DNA of 64,000 nt, from the NCBI GenBank assembly GCA_963169295.1, contig CAUJDD010000036.1, positions 62,001 through 126,000 of the forward strand, in the 5' to 3' direction. The notes under the pieces are model-generated. The model was not told where the DNA came from, made no database searches, and worked only from the letters and a program-made list of their open reading frames with translations. The stretch is from UBA4416 sp020846025 (GTDB taxonomy: Bacteria > Bacteroidota > Bacteroidia > B-17B0 > Aurantibacillaceae). Below, one piece after another: positions 38,756 through 48,637 of the stretch. The translations under genes were made by a program, and so were the position numbers. Position 1 is the stretch's first letter. Each line of letters starts with the position of its first letter.

Positions 38756-41700
38756 ATGTTAGATAAAATAAAAGAATTTAAACCCTCAAGTTGGGCTATT
38801 GATAACAAATTAACTATTTATTTAGTTACTATTTTCATTTCAATTGCTGGGATAATGGCCTATAATGCCTTGCCTAAAGAACAATTCCCAGACATTACTG
38901 TACCAACCATCTATATTAACACTGTAAATGGTGGTAACTCTCCTACAAACATTGAAAACACCATTACTAAACCCATCGAAAAACGATTAAAAGGTTTATC
39001 TGGAATTAAGAAATTCACAAGCACATCACTACAAGATGTTTCGGTAGTAGTAGTTGAATTTCATACTAATGTAAAGGTAGAGGTTGCCAAGCAACGTGTA
39101 AAAGATGCGGTTGATGAAGCTCGTGCTGACATGCCAGCCACACTTACTCGTGAACCTATTATTAAAGAAATTGCTTTTTCGGAGATTCCAATTATGTATA
39201 TCAACATTGCAGGTAATTACGACTTAAAACAACTAAAAAAATATGCCGAAGATTTAGAAGACAGAGTTGAAGCATTGAAAGAGATAAATGAAGTAAAATT
39301 AGTAGGTGCCTTAGAACGAGAAATTCAAATCAACATTGATGCTTATAAATTACAAGCAGCTCAACTCACTTTAACAGACATTCAAAGAGCTATTGCACAA
39401 GAGAACTTAACTATATCTGGTGGTAATATTCCATTAAATGGAATGAAACCCACACTGAGTATAAAAAGTGAGTTTCAAGATCCAAAAGAAATTGAGAATA
39501 TTGTAGTTACATCAGCCAGTGGAGCAAAATTATTTATAAAAGATTTTGCTGAAGTAATTGATAGTTTTAAAGAACAAGAAAGTTACTCGAGTTCAAAAGG
39601 TAAAAATGTTATCACACTTAATGTGATAAAGCGCTCAGGCGAAAACTTAATTCATGCTGCTGAGAATATTGAAAAAGTAATTGCTGAAATGAAAGCAAAC
39701 GAATTTCCAGAAGGTTTAGATATTACTATAAGTGGCGACCAAAGTGATAAAACCAAACATTCACTTCACGAATTGATTAATACCATCATTATAGGATTTA
39801 TTTTGGTAACAGTTGTGTTAATGTTTTTTATGGGTGTTACTAACGCCCTATTCGTTGCACTTTCTGTTCCATTATCTATGTTTATTGCATTCTTAATTAT
39901 GCCGAGTATTGGTTTTTCATTTAACATGATTGTACTGTTTTCTTTTATCTTAGCACTTGGTATTGTAGTAGATGATGCTATTGTAGTTATTGAAAACACC
40001 CATCGTATTTTTGATAATGGGAAACTACCAATTGTAACGGCCGCCAAACGTGCGGTAGGTGAAGTGTTTATGCCAGTTTTATCAGGCACTATAACCACAC
40101 TTGCTCCGTTTATTCCTTTAGTATTTTGGCAAGGCATTATTGGTAAGTTTATGTACTTTTTACCAGTAACTTTAATTATCTCATTATTAGCATCATTATT
40201 TGTGGCCTACATTATCAATCCTGTATTTGCGGTTGATTTTATGAAACCGCACGAGGAAGAAGCAAAAGAACATGGACGAATTACTAAAAAAGCCCGATTA
40301 CAATTAATTATATATGGCTTAGTGGCGTTGTTCTCATACTTAACAGGTCATTTTGCTGTGGCTAATTTTACTGTATTCTTGGCTTTTTTCTTAGTGTTAA
40401 ATCGTTTATGGTTATACAAAGTTATCGAAGCATGGCAATTTAAAATTTGGCCAAGTATTGTAAAGAAATATGTAAAAGTATTAGAATGGTGTTTAAGAAA
40501 ACCGTGGAAACCACTGGTTTATGTAGTTGTGCTATTCGTTTTCTCTTTTATTCTATTTGCAGTTCGAAAACCAAAAGTAGTATTCTTCCCTGATGGCGAC
40601 CCAAATAACATTTATGTGTATGTAAAGTTACCTGAAGGAACTGATCCTAAGGTTACAAACGACTTAATGAGACGAGTAGAAGCTAAAGTAGAAACTGTTT
40701 TAGGAAAAGATAATCCTATAGTGGAATCAATGATAACTAATGTAACAATTGGAACCACTGATCCTAAAGATGGAGATCAAAACTCTTATCCTAATAGGGG
40801 TAAAATTGCTATAGCTTTTGTAGAATTTGAACAAAGAAATGGGCAATCTACAACCAATTATTTGCAAGACCTACAAAATTTAAATTGGGATATACCAGGT
40901 GCAGATATTGTTGTAAATAAAGAACAAAATGGTCCGCCTACTCCAAAACCTATTAGCATTGAGATTATAGGAGAGGATTTTAAAGACTTAGTTGCTAATT
41001 CTGAAGGATTAAAAAAACACATTACCAATGCTAAAATTGGTGGAGTGGTGAGTTTAAAATCTGACTTTGTAACTAACAAACCAGAGATTGTATTTGATAT
41101 AGACAGAGAACGTGCATTACGTGAAGGTATATCTACCTACCAACTAGCCATGGAGATACGTGGTGCCGTTTATGGAGTAGAAGCTACAAAGTTTAGAGAT
41201 GTAGATGATGAATACCCTGTACAATTACGTTATAAATTCGACCAACGTATTGACATTGAAACATTACGTAATTTAAAAATTACATACCGCGATATGAATA
41301 TGGGTGGCATGGTTCGAAGTGTTCCTCTTGCATCTGTTTGTGATATTAGATATGATTACAATTATGCCGGAATAAAACGTAAAAATGATAAACGAGTTGT
41401 TACTTTATCTTCTGATGTGAAAGACGGATTTAATCCAAATGAAGTAGTTGCTAATGTAGAGCGTGTAATGAAAAGTTACAAAAAATCGGGTAATGTTATA
41501 ATTCAATTTGCTGGAGATAAAGCAGAACAGATGGAGACCATGAGTTTCTTAGGAAATGCTATGTTAATTGCCATTGGATTAATGTTGCTTGTATTAGTAG
41601 GTTTATTTAATTCATTAGGAAAACCATTAATTATCTTATCCGAAATTATATTTAGTGTGGTAGGTGTATTAATTGGTGTTTCATTATTTAAAATGGATAT

Positions 41701-42220
41701 GAGTATAGTAATGACAGGCGTTGGTATTATTGCATTAGGTGGTATTGTGGTACGAAATGGTATATTATTAGTAGAGTTTGCTGAGTTTGCTCGAGAAGGC
41801 GGGATGAACTTGTATGATGCAACGGTAGAAGCTGGTAGAACACGTATGACACCTGTAATTCTTACTGCAACAGCCGCTATATTAGGTTTAATCCCATTAG
41901 CCGTCGGATTTAATATTGATTTTGAATCATTATTGGCTACGGGTAATCCGCATATTTTCTTTGGTGGCGATAGCGTTGCATTTTTCGGCCCATTAAGCTG
42001 GACGATGATTTTTGGATTGTTGTTTGCTACATTATTAACTCTATTATTAATTCCATCTATGTATTTAATTACCGAACGACTAAAACGTAAATCCTTCGTT
42101 ATACTTGAGTATTTTGAGTTACCAAAAGTAGTAATGTATGTGCCGTTTTTAATTTTAATTTTAAAACTGGTATTAAAAATACAAGGCAAAAAACTAGATT
42201 ATGGAAATTTAGATAGATAG
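38756..42220 (+). CDS. RND family efflux pump permease (AcrB/MexB type)
   Basis: This 1154-residue protein is a full-length RND pump: TM1 near the N-terminus, porter domains, then TM2-6 with the proton-relay motif GIVVDDAIVV. Asp406 and Asp407 correspond to AcrB Asp407/408. The second half repeats the fold with GIIALGGIVVRNGILLVEF (TM10 Lys region replaced by Arg/Asn, as in many members). A segment of about 85 residues (about 500-585) between the halves carries two additional hydrophobic stretches, which helps explain the length above the usual 1040. It exports drugs or other amphiphiles using proton motive force. Operon order TetR-TolC-adaptor-pump. Confidence 0.93.
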   Translation: MLDKIKEFKPSSWAIDNKLTIYLVTIFISIAGIMAYNALPKEQFPDITVPTIYINTVNGGNSPTNIENTITKPIEKRLKGLSGIKKFTSTSLQDVSVVVVEFHTNVKVEVAKQRVKDAVDEARADMPATLTREPIIKEIAFSEIPIMYINIAGNYDLKQLKKYAEDLEDRVEALKEINEVKLVGALEREIQINIDAYKLQAAQLTLTDIQRAIAQENLTISGGNIPLNGMKPTLSIKSEFQDPKEIENIVVTSASGAKLFIKDFAEVIDSFKEQESYSSSKGKNVITLNVIKRSGENLIHAAENIEKVIAEMKANEFPEGLDITISGDQSDKTKHSLHELINTIIIGFILVTVVLMFFMGVTNALFVALSVPLSMFIAFLIMPSIGFSFNMIVLFSFILALGIVVDDAIVVIENTHRIFDNGKLPIVTAAKRAVGEVFMPVLSGTITTLAPFIPLVFWQGIIGKFMYFLPVTLIISLLASLFVAYIINPVFAVDFMKPHEEEAKEHGRITKKARLQLIIYGLVALFSYLTGHFAVANFTVFLAFFLVLNRLWLYKVIEAWQFKIWPSIVKKYVKVLEWCLRKPWKPLVYVVVLFVFSFILFAVRKPKVVFFPDGDPNNIYVYVKLPEGTDPKVTNDLMRRVEAKVETVLGKDNPIVESMITNVTIGTTDPKDGDQNSYPNRGKIAIAFVEFEQRNGQSTTNYLQDLQNLNWDIPGADIVVNKEQNGPPTPKPISIEIIGEDFKDLVANSEGLKKHITNAKIGGVVSLKSDFVTNKPEIVFDIDRERALREGISTYQLAMEIRGAVYGVEATKFRDVDDEYPVQLRYKFDQRIDIETLRNLKITYRDMNMGGMVRSVPLASVCDIRYDYNYAGIKRKNDKRVVTLSSDVKDGFNPNEVVANVERVMKSYKKSGNVIIQFAGDKAEQMETMSFLGNAMLIAIGLMLLVLVGLFNSLGKPLIILSEIIFSVVGVLIGVSLFKMDMSIVMTGVGIIALGGIVVRNGILLVEFAEFAREGGMNLYDATVEAGRTRMTPVILTATAAILGLIPLAVGFNIDFESLLATGNPHIFFGGDSVAFFGPLSWTMIFGLLFATLLTLLLIPSMYLITERLKRKSFVILEYFELPKVVMYVPFLILILKLVLKIQGKKLDYGNLDR

Positions 42221-42223
42221 ATA

Positions 42224-42249
42224 AAGAGGCAGAGATTTCTGCCTCTTTT
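42224..42249 (+). terminator. intrinsic terminator of efflux operon
   Basis: The stem GAGGCAGA/TCTGCCTC (42226-42233 and 42238-42245), extended by A-T pairs and with loop GATT, is followed by TTTT. It lies just after the RND stop codon. Confidence 0.85.
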
Positions 42250-42292
42250 ACTTTAAAACAACCAATACTTTTAAAATATCATATACATTGTG

Positions 42293-42322
42293 TTGCAAAT
42301 TAAAAGAACTCTCTTATTTTTG
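42293..42322 (+). promoter_or_regulatory. promoter with TTG-N19-TAnnTTTG
   Basis: TTG at 42293-42295 and TATTTTTG at 42315-42322 are separated by 19 bases, the Bacteroidota spacing. They lie 20 bases before the lipoprotein start at 42343. This is the clearest promoter in the window. Confidence 0.6.
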
Positions 42323-42342
42323 TGTAACTTTTAATCAATATT

Positions 42343-43203
42343 ATGCAAATGAATAAATTATTTTTAGCTACTGGAATTTCATTATCATTAGTTTTAACTT
42401 CTTGTGGAGGTGATAAACCCATTGAGGAAACTGCTGAAAACATTACTCCTGAAACAGTTGTAGATACTACACCAGTTACGGTAAACGAAGAAACAAAATT
42501 CAAGTTCGATTTTGCCATCGCCAATATTCCTTCACCAGTTGCTAGCATTAATGAGTTATCAAACTGGGGTGTAGATTATAACAACACTTTTTTAGTTGAT
42601 GCTAAAAAATCTAATACAGCTTCATTAGAATTTAATAAAGCCGTGATTCTAGGTATTTACAATATTGATATGGCCTATGCTATGGTTAATAACCGTGGCG
42701 AAGATGTGTTAAAATATATGAAAACGGTTTTAACCACATCAGATGCATTAGGATTAAAAGGTGCTGTTGACCAAATGGTTGGTAAACGTGCTGAAAACAA
42801 CCTTTCTAATAAAGACTCTTTATTATCAATTTTAGATGAAATTTTCACTAAGAGTGATTCTTATTTAAGAACTAACGAGCGTGTATATACAGCATCGGCT
42901 GTGTTTGCTGGTTCGTGGGTAGAGAGTTTAAACTTAACTTGTAAAATTACTGAATCATTAACGGATGCAACTACTAAAGAGAAAGCCTATAAGCATTTAT
43001 GGGATCAACGTTTTTATTTAAAAAACTTAACTGAACTTTTAAATGACTACAAGGATAAAAAGGAGTGTGTAGCTTTAAACGATGAATTGAAGAAAATTCA
43101 TGCAGATATTGATGCTATCAAAGATGTAAAAGACATGAAAGAAGAACAATTCAAGTCAATTGCAGAAAAAATTTACACTTTAAGAAACAACTTAATTAAA
43201 TAA
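42343..43203 (+). CDS. helical lipoprotein of unknown function
   Basis: This 286-residue protein has a lipoprotein signal (LFLATGISLSLVLTSC) and a Thr/Glu-rich linker, then an all-helical body from about residue 55. Recurring features are ILGIYNIDMAYAMVNNRGEDVLKYMK and a C-terminal helix with many Lys and Asp residues. I do not recognise the family; comparable helical lipoproteins are common and uncharacterised in Bacteroidota. A second ATG two codons downstream is an equally good start. The gene stands alone between its own promoter and a terminator. Confidence 0.8.
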   Translation: MQMNKLFLATGISLSLVLTSCGGDKPIEETAENITPETVVDTTPVTVNEETKFKFDFAIANIPSPVASINELSNWGVDYNNTFLVDAKKSNTASLEFNKAVILGIYNIDMAYAMVNNRGEDVLKYMKTVLTTSDALGLKGAVDQMVGKRAENNLSNKDSLLSILDEIFTKSDSYLRTNERVYTASAVFAGSWVESLNLTCKITESLTDATTKEKAYKHLWDQRFYLKNLTELLNDYKDKKECVALNDELKKIHADIDAIKDVKDMKEEQFKSIAEKIYTLRNNLIK

Positions 43204-43223
43204 TAGATTTAATCTTTTTTAAG

Positions 43224-43252
43224 AAGCCTGTCGAATCCGATAGGCTTTTTTT
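43224..43252 (+). terminator. intrinsic terminator after lipoprotein gene
   Basis: The hairpin has arms 43224-43233 and 43238-43247 (one G-U pair, loop AATC), followed directly by a run of T. Confidence 0.85.
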
Positions 43253-43278
43253 ATGCCATAATCCCCATATTTTTTAAG

Positions 43279-43286
43279 TAAATTTG
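43279..43286 (+). promoter_or_regulatory. TAnnTTTG -7 box before C45-type hydrolase
   Basis: TAAATTTG matches the -7 consensus 12 bases before the ATG at 43298. The -33 element is not clear. Confidence 0.35.
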
Positions 43287-43297
43287 TAAAAGCATTC

Positions 43298-44989
43298 ATG
43301 AAGAAAATTATCAAAATAATTTTAAAATCTTTATTAGTACTCGCATGTTTGCTAATCATTTTTATCATCTATTTCATTTTTGCAGTGCAAATAGAAATAC
43401 CCAAAATTGATAATGACACCACTTTAACTTGGAAACGAGATTCGTTAGGAATAGAAACTTATAAAGTTCAAAACAATTGGTTACGACATAGCAAAAGTGG
43501 TTTGTGGGAATTATATGTAGAAGGAGATGCCTATGAACGAGGCGTAGCCAATGGTATGCTTACAAAAGAACTACACGCTTACCAGGAAGAAGCATTCTTT
43601 AAACAAATACAATTATTAGTTCCTAATCTTAACTATTTAAAATTCTTAAAATATTTTGTAGGTTACTTTAATCGTCATCTTCCAAACCATATTACCCAAG
43701 AATACAAAGAAGAAATTTATGGCATCTCCAAATTCGCGAGTAACAAGTACGATTTTATTGCCCCAAAATATCATCGTATTTTAAATTACCACGGTGCTCA
43801 CGATATTGGTCATGCCTTGCAAGATAAAAACATGACCGTAGGTTGCACTTCATTTTCGGTATGGGACAAAAAAAGCGAAGACGGAAAATTACTCGTTGGT
43901 CGTAATTTTGATTTTTATAGTGGTGATGATTTTGCGAAAAATAAAATAGTTCAATTTACTAATCCTACCACAGGTTATAAATTTGCTACCGTTACTTGGA
44001 GTGGATTTATTGGTGCATGTAGTGGCATGAACGAAAAAGGATTAACTGTAACTATTAATGCTGCTAAAAGTTCAATTCCTACCGATGTTGCTACACCCAT
44101 TGCTTTATTAGCCAGAGAAATTTTGCAATATGCTAAAAACATTAATGAGGCTATTGAAATTGCCAAAAAAAGAAAAGTATTTGTATCAGAAAGTATTCTA
44201 ATTGGTAGCGCATCAGACAATAAAACCATCAGTATTGAGAAATCACCTGAAGCTATGGATGTGTTTGAAACACCAAATTCTACACAAATAGTTTGTCCTA
44301 ATCATTATCAAGGAAATGAGTTTAAAAACAATATAGCTAACCTAACGAATCAAATTGAAAGTTCTTCATTATATCGTCAAATACGATTAGAACAATTATT
44401 AGTTCAGCATCCTACTGTAAACTATACACAAGTTGCTGAGATTCTAAGGAATCAAAAAGGATTAAATAATCGAAACATTGGTATGACCAATGAAAAAAAC
44501 TTAAATCAATTACTAGCTCATCATGGAATAATATTTAAACCACAAGATAAACTCATGTGGGTGAGTGCTAATCCATTTCAATGTGGCGAATTTATTTGTT
44601 ACAATTTAGATAGCGTATTTGCAAAAGCAAAAACCCATGACATTAGCAAAGAAATTAATATAAAACATTATACCATTCCGGCCGATGCGTTTTTATCTTC
44701 CAGAGCCTATCAACAATTTATAATTTACAAAGCCCTAAAAAGCTATATTGAATTTCTAACTAAGAAATCTGAAAAAATTTTATTAGACAAAAAATTTGAA
44801 ACAGCTTTCGTTCAGTCCAATCCTGAAAATTATTACACCTATGAACTATTAGGAAATTACTTTGTATCAAGGCATCAATATCAAAACGCTACACACTACT
44901 ACCAACAAGCGCTAAGTAAAGAAGTAGCCACACTTAAGGAACGAAGACAAATAGAAGAAAAAATAAGCAAAATTGCTCAAAACCTATAA
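43298..44989 (+). CDS. membrane-anchored C45-type (acyltransferase/NTN-hydrolase-like) protein
   Basis: This 563-residue protein has an N-terminal transmembrane anchor (about residues 8-30), with the bulk outside the cytoplasm. Residues about 180-400 match the C45 family of NTN hydrolases (isopenicillin N acyltransferase type): VGCTSFSVW with candidate nucleophile Cys183 preceded by Gly, then GKLLVGRNFDFYSG and WSGFIGACSGMNEKGLTVTINA. The last 60 residues look like one TPR unit (YELLGNYFVSRHQYQNATHYYQQAL). Members hydrolyse or transfer acyl groups on amides; the substrate here is unknown. Unlike many relatives it has a long N-terminal extension before the Cys, so self-processing at Cys183 would release or cleave that extension. 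Confidence 0.82.
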   Translation: MKKIIKIILKSLLVLACLLIIFIIYFIFAVQIEIPKIDNDTTLTWKRDSLGIETYKVQNNWLRHSKSGLWELYVEGDAYERGVANGMLTKELHAYQEEAFFKQIQLLVPNLNYLKFLKYFVGYFNRHLPNHITQEYKEEIYGISKFASNKYDFIAPKYHRILNYHGAHDIGHALQDKNMTVGCTSFSVWDKKSEDGKLLVGRNFDFYSGDDFAKNKIVQFTNPTTGYKFATVTWSGFIGACSGMNEKGLTVTINAAKSSIPTDVATPIALLAREILQYAKNINEAIEIAKKRKVFVSESILIGSASDNKTISIEKSPEAMDVFETPNSTQIVCPNHYQGNEFKNNIANLTNQIESSSLYRQIRLEQLLVQHPTVNYTQVAEILRNQKGLNNRNIGMTNEKNLNQLLAHHGIIFKPQDKLMWVSANPFQCGEFICYNLDSVFAKAKTHDISKEINIKHYTIPADAFLSSRAYQQFIIYKALKSYIEFLTKKSEKILLDKKFETAFVQSNPENYYTYELLGNYFVSRHQYQNATHYYQQALSKEVATLKERRQIEEKISKIAQNL

Positions 44990-45043
44990 TCTACCGCTTT
45001 TTCTCCCTTATTTTTTGTATCTTTAGCCCCTAATTTTTTTGAG

Positions 45044-46666
45044 ATGATTACTGTTACGAATGTAAGTTTGCAATATGGCAAACGTGTATTATTTGACGAA
45101 GTAAATGTAAAGTTTACACCTGGCAACTGTTATGGATTAATTGGTGCTAATGGCGCAGGTAAATCTACCTTTATGAAAATCTTATCGGGTGATATTGAGC
45201 CTACTAAAGGGCAAGTGAGCATTTTACCAGGTTTACGAATGAGTGTATTAAAACAAAATCACTTTGAGTTTGACGAATTCACTGTGTTAGATACTGTTTT
45301 AATGGGTAATAAACGGTTATACAACATCATCAAAGAGAAAGAAGCTATTTATGCAAAAGCTGATTTTAGTGAAGAAGACGGAAATAAAGCAGCAGAATTA
45401 GAAGCAGAATTTGCCGAGATGAATGGTTGGGATGCAGAAAGTGATGCGTCAAGTTTGTTGACTAATCTTGGCATTCCTGTAGAGTCGCATGGCAAGCAAA
45501 TGAAAGATATGACAGGGAAAGACAAGGTGAAAATTTTATTAACTCAAGCTCTTTTTGGAAATCCTGATATTCTTTTATTAGATGAGCCTACCAACGACTT
45601 AGATGTGGAAACCATTGCTTGGCTCGAAAATTTTTTAGCAGATTTTCAAAATACAGTAATTGTAATTAGCCACGATCGACATTTTTTGGATGCCGTTTGT
45701 ACTCACACCTGCGACATCGATTATGGTAAATTAAAAACTTATACTGGTAATTATAGTTTCTGGTATCACATGAGCCAGTTAGCCTTAAAACAAAAGGCTG
45801 ATCAAAATAAGAAGATCGAAGATAAACGTGCCGAATTACAAGAATTTGTTCGCCGATTTAGTGCAAATGCCAGTAAATCAAGTCAAGCAACATCTCGTAA
45901 AAAGTTATTAGACAAATTAGTAGTTGACGAAATTCCACCAAGTACACGTCGCTATCCGGGAATTATTTTGAAACAAGAAAGAGAGGCTGGTGATCAAATT
46001 TTACATATCGAAAACCTACAAGCATCTAATTCTGATGGTATTTTATTTAAAGATGTGAATATTAATGTTACTAAAGGTGACAAAATAGCTTTTATATCCA
46101 AAAATCATTTAGCCATTACTGCTTTGTTTGACATTATAAACGAAGAAGCTAAGGCCGATAAAGGTGAATATAAATTTGGAACCACGATTCACAAAGCATA
46201 TTTACCAAACGATAATGCAAAATATTTTAATTCGGATTTAAACTTAATAGATTGGTTACGTCAATTCTCTACAGATAAAGATGAGAGTTTTATACGAGGT
46301 TTTTTAGGTAAGATGTTATTTAGTGGAGAGGAAGTACTAAAAAAATGCAACGTATTATCAGGTGGTGAAAAGGTGCGATGCATGACAAGCCGATTAATGT
46401 TATTTAATCCAAATTTTATCGTACTTGATGAACCAACTAACCACTTAGATTTGGAAAGTATTATTTCATACAACGATGCCTTAAAAGATTATACTGGCAC
46501 TATTTTATTTACAAGTCACGACCACGAATTAGTGCAAACGGTAGCTAATCGCATTATTGAGCTCACACCTAATGGCATGATTGATAAAAAAATGAGCTAC
46601 GATGAATATTTATCGAACACCGCTGTAAAAGAACAAAGAGAAAAACTATATAAGCAATTAGCGTAA
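45044..46666 (+). CDS. ABC-F ATPase (YbiT-like) with one degenerate ATP site
   Basis: This 540-residue protein has two ATP-binding domains and no membrane segments. Domain 1 has an intact Walker A (GANGAGKST, 34-42) and Walker B (ILLLDEPTND), but its signature is MTGKD (156-160) instead of LSGGQ. Domain 2 has ISKNHLAIT (351-359) where Walker A should be, but an intact signature LSGGE (438-442) and Walker B (IVLDEPTNHLD). The interdomain linker (about 245-305) is Lys/Arg-rich. ABC-F proteins act on the ribosome, in translation or antibiotic protection. The closest functional class looks like YbiT/EttA by size, without an Arm expansion. Confidence 0.9.
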   Translation: MITVTNVSLQYGKRVLFDEVNVKFTPGNCYGLIGANGAGKSTFMKILSGDIEPTKGQVSILPGLRMSVLKQNHFEFDEFTVLDTVLMGNKRLYNIIKEKEAIYAKADFSEEDGNKAAELEAEFAEMNGWDAESDASSLLTNLGIPVESHGKQMKDMTGKDKVKILLTQALFGNPDILLLDEPTNDLDVETIAWLENFLADFQNTVIVISHDRHFLDAVCTHTCDIDYGKLKTYTGNYSFWYHMSQLALKQKADQNKKIEDKRAELQEFVRRFSANASKSSQATSRKKLLDKLVVDEIPPSTRRYPGIILKQEREAGDQILHIENLQASNSDGILFKDVNINVTKGDKIAFISKNHLAITALFDIINEEAKADKGEYKFGTTIHKAYLPNDNAKYFNSDLNLIDWLRQFSTDKDESFIRGFLGKMLFSGEEVLKKCNVLSGGEKVRCMTSRLMLFNPNFIVLDEPTNHLDLESIISYNDALKDYTGTILFTSHDHELVQTVANRIIELTPNGMIDKKMSYDEYLSNTAVKEQREKLYKQLA

Positions 46667-46684
46667 AAGAATAACCTCTTTTAC
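46663..46684. terminator. AT-rich hairpin between convergent genes
   Basis: GTAAAAGA (46663-46670) and TCTTTTAC (46677-46684) form an eight-pair stem with a six-base loop. It includes the stop codon of the ABC-F gene and abuts the stop of kup. It may terminate both, although the stem has few G-C pairs. Confidence 0.4.
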
Positions 46685-48637
46685 TTAGCTTATCCTATGT
46701 AAATTCAATGTTTTTGGTGGGCTGATAATCATTGGAAATTTTTCAATTTTCACCGAACTACTATCCAACCCAAAGGCTTTTGCTTCGCTTAAACTGTATT
46801 TTTTAATTATAAAGTAAGTATTTAATACAACTTTCTCAAAGAAAGGTAATTCGTTGTCGTAAGACAAGAATTTTTCTAATACCACAAATTTAAAATCACC
46901 AATAACATTATTTTTATTTAAAGACTCATAACGGCTTGTAATATCAACTTCTTTATTTTTAACCATTTCAGTAACCACATGTCTAAACATTAAATTTACC
47001 CTTGGCGCTACTCTAAATCCTAGTTTAAAATCAATTCTAATAATATCATCTTGAGCAATATGAGTTACTTTATAATCCATTCGATAGGGTTCATCAACAA
47101 CATCAACATGTACAAACCAATACACATCGGCTCGTTTAGGGCGTTTTTGCAATATGGAATAAATTACTTTCGATTCAATAGTTTCAGGGTTGTTAGCACT
47201 CGTCATATATACTAAATGAGTGGCATATTTTTGAATAGAATTATCCGAACTCAAATCTTTTAATGTTTGAATGTAATTTTTTAGTGGTACAAAATCAATA
47301 TACTGTAATCTTATTTGCTTAGCGATGTACCAACAGCCCATAAGAGCAGCTAATAATAAAGCAATAATTAGAGTAACATAACCTCCTTTAGGAAATTTCT
47401 CTAAGTTAGCAACTAAAAAAGCACCCTCAACAACTACATAAACACTTACAAAGACATAAATGAATAATTTAGGATATTTTTTTAATTGCATAAAAAAGGC
47501 TAGTAACCTAGATGACATAATCATTCCAAGAATAATAGTAAGTCCATAAGCTGCTTCCATATTTTTAGACTCTTTGAAGAAAATCATCACAAATACACAA
47601 CCTATAAATAAAATCCAGTTAATAGATGGAATGTACATTTGTCCTTTTAATTCAGTAGGATATTTGATAGTAACTTTGGGCCAAAAATTTAATCGCATAG
47701 CCTCGTTTATTAATGTAAACGAGCCGCTAATGAGCGCTTGCGAAGCAACAAAAGTTGCAATGGTAGCTATTGCAATACCAAATGGCAAGAACCAATTAGG
47801 CATAATGGCATAGAAAGGATTTTCGCCATTTGTTGATTGGCCATTCATTGAAACCAACCAAGCGGTTTGTCCCATATAATTAAGCACTAACATGGTTTTC
47901 ACAAAAATCCAACTCATTCTAATATTCTCTCTTCCACAGTGTCCCATATCCGAGTATAAAGCCTCTGCCCCAGTTGTACAAAGAAACACAGCGCCTAATA
48001 ACCAAAATGCACCTTTATGAGAAACTAAAAGATTGATACCATAATAAGGATTCAAAGCCTTTAAAACCATAGGATTCTGAAATAGACTAAACAATCCCAC
48101 CACGCCTAAAGTTAGAAACCATATTAACATAACAGGTCCAAAGAATTTACCAATAAACTTTGTACCAAATTGCTGTATAAAAAACAACAAGGCTAAAATT
48201 GTAATAACAATAGGAATAATAGGTAAATGACTAAAACTTGGAATAAGCCTAAGTCCCTCTACAGCCGATGATACTGAGATAGGTGGGGTTATAATTCCTT
48301 CGCCTAATATACAACAACCTCCAATAATTGCAGGAAAAATTAACCACTTACGTTTGGCTTTTTTTATTAACGCATATAAAGAAAAAATCCCACCTTCACC
48401 TTTATTATCAGCTCTTAAGGTAAAAACAACATACTTAACTGTTGTTTGTAGTGTAAGTGTCCAGAAAATTAAGGACATGGATCCTAGTATTACGTCTGCA
48501 TCAACAGGTTTATCACCTACAATTGCATTCATTACATAAAGTGGTGAGGTGCCAATATCTCCGTAAATAATGCCAAGTGTTACTAATAAACCTGCTAAGG
48601 TTACCTTGTTTAACTGTTCGTGCTGATGAGATGCCAT
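46685..48637 (-). CDS. kup: potassium transporter Kup
   Basis: This 650-residue protein opens with LGIIYGDIGTSPLYVMNAIVG, the Kup/HAK signature, and has about twelve transmembrane helices to residue 430 (GEGIITPPISVSSAVEGL, CTTGAEALYSDMGHCGRENI). A soluble cytoplasmic C-terminal domain of about 220 residues follows. Kup proteins import K+ with protons. The length and motif set are normal. It is convergent with the ABC-F gene. Kup-type carriers are controlled by c-di-AMP in some Gram-positive bacteria, and the c-di-AMP synthase gene lies at 62838, but no direct link is shown here. Confidence 0.96.
   Translation of the reverse strand: MASHQHEQLNKVTLAGLLVTLGIIYGDIGTSPLYVMNAIVGDKPVDADVILGSMSLIFWTLTLQTTVKYVVFTLRADNKGEGGIFSLYALIKKAKRKWLIFPAIIGGCCILGEGIITPPISVSSAVEGLRLIPSFSHLPIIPIVITILALLFFIQQFGTKFIGKFFGPVMLIWFLTLGVVGLFSLFQNPMVLKALNPYYGINLLVSHKGAFWLLGAVFLCTTGAEALYSDMGHCGRENIRMSWIFVKTMLVLNYMGQTAWLVSMNGQSTNGENPFYAIMPNWFLPFGIAIATIATFVASQALISGSFTLINEAMRLNFWPKVTIKYPTELKGQMYIPSINWILFIGCVFVMIFFKESKNMEAAYGLTIILGMIMSSRLLAFFMQLKKYPKLFIYVFVSVYVVVEGAFLVANLEKFPKGGYVTLIIALLLAALMGCWYIAKQIRLQYIDFVPLKNYIQTLKDLSSDNSIQKYATHLVYMTSANNPETIESKVIYSILQKRPKRADVYWFVHVDVVDEPYRMDYKVTHIAQDDIIRIDFKLGFRVAPRVNLMFRHVVTEMVKNKEVDITSRYESLNKNNVIGDFKFVVLEKFLSYDNELPFFEKVVLNTYFIIKKYSLSEAKAFGLDSSSVKIEKFPMIISPPKTLNLHRIS

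Noticed and set aside
41503..42189. 228-codon minus-strand open frame inside the RND gene
   Set aside because: It lies fully within an evident RND coding region; composition (Asn, Ile, Pro-rich) is that of antisense translation.
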